A stretch of 64,000 nucleotides of DNA, taken from assembly GCF_032823475.1 (NCBI RefSeq), contig NZ_CP127915.1:2480001-2544000 (forward strand), in the 5' to 3' direction. The position numbers and the translations under genes are program-made. This document shows, in pieces, positions 58,106 through 64,000 of the stretch; position 1 is the stretch's first letter; every line of letters begins with the position of its first letter. The stretch comes from Acinetobacter sp. SAAs474 (GTDB lineage: Bacteria > Pseudomonadota > Gammaproteobacteria > Pseudomonadales > Moraxellaceae). The notes under the pieces are model-generated. The model was not told the DNA's origin, made no database searches, and saw only the letters and a list, made by a program, of their open reading frames with translations.

Positions 58106-58151
58106 AATTTTACTCAGATTGATGCTTACAGAGCCTTATCTGAGTAAAATT
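58106..58151. terminator. Bidirectional terminator maf / aceI
   Basis: AATTTTACTCAGAT (58106-58119) and ATCTGAGTAAAATT (58138-58151) form a perfect 14-bp stem between convergent genes. Confidence 0.75.
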
Positions 58152-58162
58152 CAAGCGGCTGA

Positions 58163-58594
58163 TTAACTTTGACGATATTCAGGTTCATAACCTAATTTAT
58201 ATTCAATGTGGTCATAACACCATTGGAAAATGAACGTATAAATTAAAATACATAAGGTTAAACCAAAATCAAGTAATACCGCATCAAAAAATGACATATT
58301 CAATGCATAGGCAATCATGGGAATGGTCGCGATCATCAAACCACCTTCAAATCCAATCGCATGTAAAATACGTACAGCCAATGTTCTTTTTAATTTTCTA
58401 CGTGCTTCAAATTTTTCAAAAAAATGGTTAAACAGCATATTCCAAAGTACCGAGGTCACTGCCATCGCAACACCTAATACACCGGTAACTTCCATTGGAA
58501 TAGCAAAGATATAACTTAATGCAATAGCAATGATGACCAATAGGATAATCTCATAACTTAATGCATGAACAATCCTTCTTTTGGAAATCAACAT
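58163..58594 (-). CDS. aceI: PACE-family efflux pump, AceI-like (chlorhexidine/biocide/polyamine)
   Basis: Small inner-membrane exporter of 143 residues with four membrane segments in two tandem BTP (bacterial transmembrane pair) domains. The functionally essential Glu15 of AceI is present (HALSYEIILL). The repeat markers WNMLFNHFFEKFEARR and RILHAIGFEGGL match, and FQWCYDHIEYKLGY ends the second. A divergent LysR gene (AceR-like) lies 97 bases away, as in A. baumannii. Which compounds it exports here is not shown. Confidence 0.9.
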   Translation of the reverse strand: MLISKRRIVHALSYEIILLVIIAIALSYIFAIPMEVTGVLGVAMAVTSVLWNMLFNHFFEKFEARRKLKRTLAVRILHAIGFEGGLMIATIPMIAYALNMSFFDAVLLDFGLTLCILIYTFIFQWCYDHIEYKLGYEPEYRQS

Positions 58595-58691
58595 TTAAAA
58601 ACTCGCTTTATAATTTAATTAAGCCTTATTATATGTATATTTAATTGATAAATTAAGTTAGATTCTTTCAAAATAATTGATAGGTTGCACT
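58595..58691. promoter_or_regulatory. aceI/aceR divergent control region
   Basis: TTAATT-GATA-AATTAA (58641-58656) is a perfect-arm palindrome in the 97-base gap and a plausible LysR-type recognition site (T-N11-A-like). Confidence 0.5.
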
Positions 58692-59585
58692 ATGAATATT
58701 CATCAAGAACAATTAATCATTTTTAAAACCGTCATGGAAACTGGCTCATTCTCAGCTGCTGCACGTGCTTTAGGTAAAGTACCATCAGCCGTAAGTATGT
58801 CGATTGCTAATTTAGAAATTGATTTAAATCTAAAACTCTTTCAACGTGTTGGTCGAGAGCCGGTTGCCACACCCGCAGCACAGATTCTATATGAAAAAAC
58901 ACAACATTTACTGATAGAGATGAATCAATGGAAACAACATGCTCAGTCATTAAGCCAAGGTCTAGAGGCTGAATTAAATATTGTCATCGTCTCTGAGCTG
59001 GTCCATACCGAGTGGACTAAATATATTGTATTATTGGCCACACAGTTTCCTGACTTACAAATTAATATTTTCTCTGCACCGCAAGAAGATGCTATGAAAA
59101 TGCTTCTTAATAATTCAGCACAACTGGCTTTAATGTTTGAACGTGAACAATTAAATAACAGTGAACAATTTGTTGAGCTAAAAAGAGCAACCTTAATTCC
59201 TGTGGTTGCGATACAACATAAACTGGCACAATATGATCAAATTAGTTATGAACAACTACGACAAAGTCGACAAATTGTCGTCGCGAGTCGAGATCGTAAT
59301 ATTAAACCAGAATTACTTTTTTCCAAACAAGCATGGCGTACAGATAATCACCACTCTGCTTGCAGCCTAATTTTACAAGGTTTGGGCTGGGGTGTTTTAC
59401 CTTCTGAGATGTTTAATGAAAATGCATATCTTCGAAAAAAACTGAAGATTTTAAACATTAGCGATTTTACCCCTGCATTTGAATATTTTGTCGATTTAGT
59501 ATGGAATCGTGAACATGAACTTGGATTGGCTGCACACTTCTTAATCAATCACATCCGAAATCAAAGAAAACAGCAATTAATTTGA
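58692..59585 (+). CDS. aceR: LysR-family activator, AceR-like
   Basis: A 297-residue transcription factor. The N-terminal winged HTH is ETGSFSAAARALGKVPSAVS, followed by NLEIDLNLKLFQR. The C-terminal two-lobed effector domain starts near residue 90. MNIHQEQLIIF at 58692 is the usual LysR start; an ATG five codons earlier is less likely. Divergent from aceI, it probably activates it on binding biocide or polyamine, as shown for AceR in A. baumannii; here by inference. Confidence 0.85.
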   Translation: MNIHQEQLIIFKTVMETGSFSAAARALGKVPSAVSMSIANLEIDLNLKLFQRVGREPVATPAAQILYEKTQHLLIEMNQWKQHAQSLSQGLEAELNIVIVSELVHTEWTKYIVLLATQFPDLQINIFSAPQEDAMKMLLNNSAQLALMFEREQLNNSEQFVELKRATLIPVVAIQHKLAQYDQISYEQLRQSRQIVVASRDRNIKPELLFSKQAWRTDNHHSACSLILQGLGWGVLPSEMFNENAYLRKKLKILNISDFTPAFEYFVDLVWNREHELGLAAHFLINHIRNQRKQQLI

Positions 59586-59669
59586 TAGAAAACAATCCAG
59601 AAAGACTTTTACGCCAAAAAGTTTATGTTATAAGTAAATTAAAGTAACAACGCTTAAGAACTAAATAAA

Positions 59670-60659
59670 ATGACATTATCCGCTTTAGATCAATTAAAAA
59701 CACAGACCATCATTGTTGCCGACAGTAGCGACCTAAATGCCATTAAAAAGTTTCGTCCACGTGATGCAACAACCAACCCATCATTAATTACAGCCTCAGC
59801 CAGTCAACCTGAAAATATCAAATTAATTGAGGCGGCCTATCAACAAGCCAAAGACGAAGCTTATACTGATGATCAGCTCATTGAACGTACTATTGATATT
59901 CTCACTGTTCAATTCGGTATCGAAATTTTAAAGCTGATTGATGGACGGGTTTCAACTGAAGTGGATGCTGCACTGTCTTATGATACTGCTGCAACTGTGG
60001 CCAAGGCCAAAGATCTTCTTGCTATTTATCAATCACATGGTATTGATCAAGAGCGTATTCTAATCAAGATTGCGTCAACATGGGAAGGCATTCAAGCAGC
60101 CAGACAACTTGAAGCTGAAAATATTCATTGTAATCTCACTTTGTTATTTGGCATGCATCAAGCACAGGCTTGTGCCGATGCTAAAGTCACGTTAATTTCA
60201 CCCTTTGTTGGAAGAATTTTAGATTGGCATAAAAAATTTGAAAAATTAGATCACTACCCAATCGAACAAGATCCGGGCGTACTCTCGGTTAAACAAATTT
60301 ATTATTTCTATAAACAACATGAAATTAAAACGGAAATTATGGGGGCAAGCTTCCGCAGTATTGAACAAGTACTGGCTTTAGCAGGTTGTGACTTACTGAC
60401 TGTTGCGCCAAATCTATTAGCTGAAATGCAACAAGATGATCGTCTTGTAACCCCACAGCTTTCTTTAAATCATATGAGTACTCCTCATCCTTATCAGGCA
60501 CAATCTTTAAATGAAACTACATTTAAGATGCTGGTACAAAATGATTTAATGACCACTGAACTATTACAGGGTGGTATTGATGGCTTCATTAAGGCACGGG
60601 AGCAATTAAAAATTTTACTCCGCCAGTCTTGTGGTCTTGATGCTGAAATTAAAGTCTAA
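59670..60659 (+). CDS. tal: Transaldolase (TalB type)
   Basis: Pentose-phosphate enzyme moving a dihydroxyacetone unit. The Schiff-base lysine is Lys133 in RILIKIASTWEG. Other family marks are DATTNPSLI, NIHCNLTLLF, SPFVGRILDWHK and GASFRSIEQVLALAGCD. 329 residues, the long TalA/TalB type, not the short fructose-6-phosphate aldolase type. Alone on its strand, ended by a terminator at 60685. Confidence 0.95.
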   Translation: MTLSALDQLKTQTIIVADSSDLNAIKKFRPRDATTNPSLITASASQPENIKLIEAAYQQAKDEAYTDDQLIERTIDILTVQFGIEILKLIDGRVSTEVDAALSYDTAATVAKAKDLLAIYQSHGIDQERILIKIASTWEGIQAARQLEAENIHCNLTLLFGMHQAQACADAKVTLISPFVGRILDWHKKFEKLDHYPIEQDPGVLSVKQIYYFYKQHEIKTEIMGASFRSIEQVLALAGCDLLTVAPNLLAEMQQDDRLVTPQLSLNHMSTPHPYQAQSLNETTFKMLVQNDLMTTELLQGGIDGFIKAREQLKILLRQSCGLDAEIKV

Positions 60660-60684
60660 TCGCTAAATATTCACTATGCATATC

Positions 60685-60720
60685 AGCCGATGAGGTTATA
60701 ATATCTCTCGGCTTTTTATT
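60685..60720 (+). terminator. Terminator after tal
   Basis: AGCCGA (60685-60690) pairs with TCGGCT (60708-60713), followed by TTTTATTT. Confidence 0.7.
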
Positions 60721-60735
60721 TAGGATCATTGTCCT

Positions 60736-61383
60736 GTGTTGGGGATCACCGATTTAACCACATTTATCATTGGTACTATTTTAATTGTGATACTCCCTGG
60801 CCCTAATTCTTTATTTGTGATGTCAATTGCATCAAAACATGGGATAAAAGCAGGTTATCAAGGTGCTTTAGGCGTCTATACTGGTGATTTAATTCTCATT
60901 TTGTTAACAGCATTGGGAGCCGCCTCTTTACTGCATACCTTTCCTTGGTTATTTATTCTGCTGAAAATTATTGGCGCAATCTATCTCAGTTATTTAGGCG
61001 TGAAATTGTGTCTAGCTGCAATACATACTTGGAAGGCTGTTGCAACACCAGCACAACTTCGTCAACCGCCATCCTTGGAACAGCTTAAACCCTTTCGTAC
61101 CGCGTTAACGATTAGTATTTTAAACCCCAAAGCCATTTTGTTTTATCTGTCATTTTTTGTACAGTTTGTTGATCCTGCTTATCCTTATCCTGCCATTACA
61201 TTTGCCGCTTTAGCAACTGTATTACAAATCATTAGTATGGGCTATTTAACACTTTTGATCTTCTCAGGTGCAGCATTGGCACGCTATTTTTCATATCGTT
61301 ATAAATTTACTGCAATCTGTGTGGCAAGTGTAGGCGTCTTATTTTGTGGCTTTGGTATAAAACTTGCAACTTCAACCTTATAA
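60736..61383 (+). CDS. LysE/RhtB-family amino-acid exporter
   Basis: A 215-residue inner-membrane protein of six hydrophobic segments. The N-terminal signature is ILPGPNSLFVMSIASKHG with GYQGALGVYTGD. KIIGAIYLSYLGVKL and ISILNPKAILFYLSFF also fit the family. It starts at a GTG (60736). The terminator hairpin of tal lies between the genes, so it likely has its own promoter, or reads through. Substrate not determinable (leucine/homoserine-type by family). Confidence 0.85.
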   Translation: MLGITDLTTFIIGTILIVILPGPNSLFVMSIASKHGIKAGYQGALGVYTGDLILILLTALGAASLLHTFPWLFILLKIIGAIYLSYLGVKLCLAAIHTWKAVATPAQLRQPPSLEQLKPFRTALTISILNPKAILFYLSFFVQFVDPAYPYPAITFAALATVLQIISMGYLTLLIFSGAALARYFSYRYKFTAICVASVGVLFCGFGIKLATSTL

Positions 61384-61440
61384 AAAGAAAGCGTATGATA
61401 GCAAAATCCTGTTATTTTTATCTGACCATGCAACGGAACT

Positions 61441-62610
61441 ATGCCTAAAATAATTCAAGATTTATCAATCCCTGCCATTTTCGCTGGCTTTATTACCTTT
61501 CTTGTAGGAATTAGTGTTTCATCAGTACTGGTGATTCAAGCAGCACAGCTACTTGGCGCAAATCAAGCACAAATTACCTCATGGTTTTGGGCCTTAGGAA
61601 TCGGCATTGGTTGTTGCGGCTTAATACTTTCTTGGAAATTTCGCTATCCTGTTGCCACATCATGGTCAACCGCAGGCCTCGCCTTAATCATTGCTTCAGC
61701 GCAAGGTTATAATTTATACGAAGCGATTGGTGCTTTTTTGTTATGTGGACTTATAACTGCCCTATTCGGTTTTATGGGCATCTTTACCAAAATTTTGCAC
61801 TATATTCCGCAGAGTTTAACCAGTGCTATGCTGGCTGGTGTGCTACTCAAATTTGGTATTGATATTTTTATAGCCATGCAAACACATTGGGGATTTATTT
61901 TATCTCTATTAACTGCCTATATTCTCTCAAAACGTTTATGGCCTCGTTATAGTATTGTGATGACTGTTGTGGCTGCAATTATTTTAATTCCATTTTTTGT
62001 TGATTTTAAACTCGGACATATTCAGCTCAGCCCAGCAACGCCCATACTGATGCTACCACATTTTTCATGGTCCGCATTTTTTGGACTCGCATTACCTTTA
62101 TTTGTCATTAACATGGCATCGCAATACTTACCTGGGCTGGCTATGATTAAAAGCTATCATTATGAACCCCATGTTAAGCATCTCATTGGTTGGACAGGTA
62201 CTGCCCAAGCAATATTGGCACCTTTCGGCTGTTTTAGTGTGAATATTGCGGCAATTAGTGCAGCAATTAGTCTAGATGATCAGGCCCATCCAGATCCAAC
62301 TAAACGTTATATTGCCGGTATCAGTTGTGGTTTTTTCTACATTATAATGGGTATTTTTGCTGCAACATTGACCAGTCTACTGCTCTCCTTTCCTAAAATT
62401 CTAATTATTGCACTGGCAGGTATCGCATTATTTGGTACGATTGGGCATAACATTGCTCTGGCATTTAAAGAACAAACAGAGCGTGAAGCAACTTTACTGA
62501 CTTTTTTATTTAGTGCTTCTGGTGTGCAATTTTTTGGGATTGGATCTGCATTTTGGGGATTACTTTTTGGTTTAGTGGTGTATAAAATTCTTCAAGTTAA
62601 AAAGTACTAA
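61441..62610 (+). CDS. benE: Benzoate/H+ symporter family protein (BenE)
   Basis: A 389-residue inner-membrane transporter with about 11-12 hydrophobic segments. BenE patterns are IPAIFAGFITFLVGISVSSV, KFRYPVATSWSTAGLALI, LPLFVINMASQYLPGLA and FSVNIAAISAAISL. It would take up aromatic acid with protons. No benABCD catabolic genes are beside it, so benzoate as the real substrate is an inference. It is 57 bases after the LysE-type gene. Confidence 0.87.
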   Translation: MPKIIQDLSIPAIFAGFITFLVGISVSSVLVIQAAQLLGANQAQITSWFWALGIGIGCCGLILSWKFRYPVATSWSTAGLALIIASAQGYNLYEAIGAFLLCGLITALFGFMGIFTKILHYIPQSLTSAMLAGVLLKFGIDIFIAMQTHWGFILSLLTAYILSKRLWPRYSIVMTVVAAIILIPFFVDFKLGHIQLSPATPILMLPHFSWSAFFGLALPLFVINMASQYLPGLAMIKSYHYEPHVKHLIGWTGTAQAILAPFGCFSVNIAAISAAISLDDQAHPDPTKRYIAGISCGFFYIIMGIFAATLTSLLLSFPKILIIALAGIALFGTIGHNIALAFKEQTEREATLLTFLFSASGVQFFGIGSAFWGLLFGLVVYKILQVKKY

Positions 62611-62633
62611 TGTTTTGTATTACCGTGAAATAC

Positions 62634-62682
62634 TCATCATCAAGCGCCTCATCGCTTATATCAGGCGCTTGATCGATGATGA
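62634..62682. terminator. Terminator benE / helicase
   Basis: CAAGCGCCT (62641-62649) and AGGCGCTTG (62663-62671), extended by TCATCAT and GATGATGA with a small bulge; between convergent genes. Confidence 0.65.
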
Positions 62683-62702
62683 AATCAAAATAACCAACCA
62701 CT

Positions 62703-64000
62703 CTATTCAACAAATAATAATGCTAAACGGACTTGATCATAAGCCATTTTAGGTTGTGTTAATTCAACAATCGGGCGTAATTTAATTGAACCATCATCAT
62801 TAAAATGCTGGCCATCTTGACGTTTGATCAACCGTTTATAAATCTTGCGTACCTGTTCAACGATTTCGTCACCAGGACTGGCTACTGTAATATCCAATCC
62901 TTGCTCTTTATGTAAGCGGCCTAAATGATTAATAATCGTAGCAGGCGTTAAGCCACGTTCATGTGCAATATCTTGAATTTCATATCCTGCTTCAAATAAA
63001 GCCCGTGTTTCATCTAATGTGGCTGTTGCATAACTTTCTTTTGCTGCATTTTTTGCAATTTTACGTGCATTACGATCAATCTCAGCTTCATTTAGTGTTC
63101 CACCACAATGGCGAATAAATGCTTTATGTTGTAGCGTTAAATCAATATGCTGAAATTTTTCTTCAGCTTCAGCAGATAACTCTTGAAAACGACGATCCGC
63201 TTTAATGGCTAAACTGTCTAATTCTAATGCTTGCTCATTAAATCCTAATAAACGCAAACCATCTAAACACTTTAAGCGAGATAAAGCCACATAGCCTTGA
63301 CCCTTTTCAAAAGTATGACTTAAATTAATTTCTGCTGCTGCTAAAGTCATCCCTTGTGATTTATGAATCGTAATAGCCCATGCCAATCGTAATGGAATTT
63401 GTTGAAAGCTAGCAATCGTTTTTCCAGCATCATTGTCTACAGACCAAGTTTCAGGCTCAACCAATAGAATACTGCCATCTGTTAATTTTACTTTAGGCAA
63501 ACACCCATATTCATCATCATCCTCAAAGCCAATCACCTCACCCAAACTGCCATTGATATAGCCCAGATCAAAATTATTACGGACAAACATCACTTTGGCC
63601 TGTTTTTTTAAGACCAATACTTCAGGTGCTCGAATTGATGATTTAAGGGTCTCAATTAATTTATCATTCCCATCACATTGCGCATCAAACTGACGTATAT
63701 CTTGATCAATTTCATTTAAATGTTTGAGATTCAGTGTATCCACATCCATGTTATGGGTATAAAGACGTGTAAACGTTTCACCAATATCCTGATGCCTAGT
63801 ATTTTGTAAAGCAATAATATGTTGTTGTTGAATAGACTGATGACGAATCGCATTTAAAATATCATTTAAAATATCATTTCCTTGACGATATTGTTCTGTC
63901 AAATAACACACTCGAAATTTTGCCTCAACCCAAGCATCAGACATAAAACAGAACTTATCTCTATTTTTTTCATCATTTTTACCAACAGGAGGTAATTGGA
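62703..64000 (-). CDS. PIF1-like helicase, C-terminal part (gene runs off the window)
   Basis: The frame is open through the window's right edge. Before the apparent ATG at 63944 it reads QLPPVGKNDEKNRDKFCFM, the helicase motif III region (FQLPPVG), so the true start is outside. Then come YLTEQYRQ, AITIHKSQGMTL and GQGYVALSRLKCLDGL, the PIF1/RecD2 motifs V-VI. The C-terminal part (about 250 residues) contains an HTH-like IQDIAHERGLTPATIINHLG. It unwinds DNA with 5'-3' polarity by family. ATP-binding motif I is not in view. Confidence 0.85.
   Translation of the reverse strand, partial: QLPPVGKNDEKNRDKFCFMSDAWVEAKFRVCYLTEQYRQGNDILNDILNAIRHQSIQQQHIIALQNTRHQDIGETFTRLYTHNMDVDTLNLKHLNEIDQDIRQFDAQCDGNDKLIETLKSSIRAPEVLVLKKQAKVMFVRNNFDLGYINGSLGEVIGFEDDDEYGCLPKVKLTDGSILLVEPETWSVDNDAGKTIASFQQIPLRLAWAITIHKSQGMTLAAAEINLSHTFEKGQGYVALSRLKCLDGLRLLGFNEQALELDSLAIKADRRFQELSAEAEEKFQHIDLTLQHKAFIRHCGGTLNEAEIDRNARKIAKNAAKESYATATLDETRALFEAGYEIQDIAHERGLTPATIINHLGRLHKEQGLDITVASPGDEIVEQVRKIYKRLIKRQDGQHFNDDGSIKLRPIVELTQPKMAYDQVRLALLFVE

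Overview
This looks like a chromosomal stretch of an Acinetobacter-type gammaproteobacterium. The DNA is AT-rich. The housekeeping genes are of gammaproteobacterial type and sit in familiar groups: aroQ-accB-accC, glnS next to ppiB-lpxH, pgk near fba. There is an AceI-type efflux pump with a divergent LysR regulator. No rRNA, tRNA or CRISPR array was recognised. The organism assignment is an inference from gene content; no similarity search was run.

Layout. 0.2-9.4 kb: cysteine synthase (cysK), glycerol-3-phosphate acyltransferase (plsB), a BigR/SqrR-like ArsR regulator beside a SulP anion transporter, the Ser/Thr symporter sstT and two small conserved genes. 9.7-16.2 kb: a complete chaperone-usher fimbrial operon of the Mat/ECP (E. 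coli common pilus) type, ecpA-B-C-D-E on the minus strand. It is bordered by a hairpin repeat after ecpE and, upstream, by a long AT-rich region with 14 perfect copies of GCAAAAA and a decayed IS5-family transposase. 17.6-21.4 kb: a tightly packed minus-strand cluster (hydrolase, DUF218, murB, low-molecular-weight phosphatase). 21.7-23.6 kb: a TetR regulator and MFS exporter sharing a near-identical operator. 23.9-30.8 kb: dnaX and a fatty-acid module (MaoC hydratase, long FabG, divergent thiolase). 30.9-42.8 kb: lpxB, a TauE/SafE exporter, DAHP synthase, ispF, aroQ-accB-accC, aspA and trmA. 43-47.3 kb: an accessory patch with an LRAT-domain protein and an IS200/IS605-type tnpB element broken by an apparently intact IS110-family element. 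47.4-64 kb: glnS, ppiB-lpxH, a cold-shock gene, mgtC, a nitroreductase, fba, pgk, maf, aceI/aceR, tal, a LysE exporter, benE, and the C-terminal part of a PIF1-like helicase that runs off the window.

How genes work together. CysK, SulP and the putative persulfide sensor point to sulfur handling at the left edge. AroG and AroQ feed the shikimate route; AccB/AccC supply malonyl-CoA; LpxB and LpxH make lipid A; PlsB starts phospholipid synthesis; MurB makes peptidoglycan precursor. The MaoC-FabG-thiolase group forms a reduction/hydration/thiolysis set for acyl chains. Mobile DNA is mostly decayed: two IS605 remnants flank dnaX, one IS5 relic lies upstream of the pilus operon, and one nested IS605/IS110 composite lies at 45-47.3 kb.

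Nothing here is clearly a wholly new system. The best leads are the IS110 left-end region (a candidate bridge-RNA locus) and its solo 60-bp relative beside the pilus operon, the heptanucleotide repeat upstream of ecpA, the BigR-like regulator with a double palindrome in front of sulP, and a Tyr/Phe-rich leader frame before the DAHP synthase gene.
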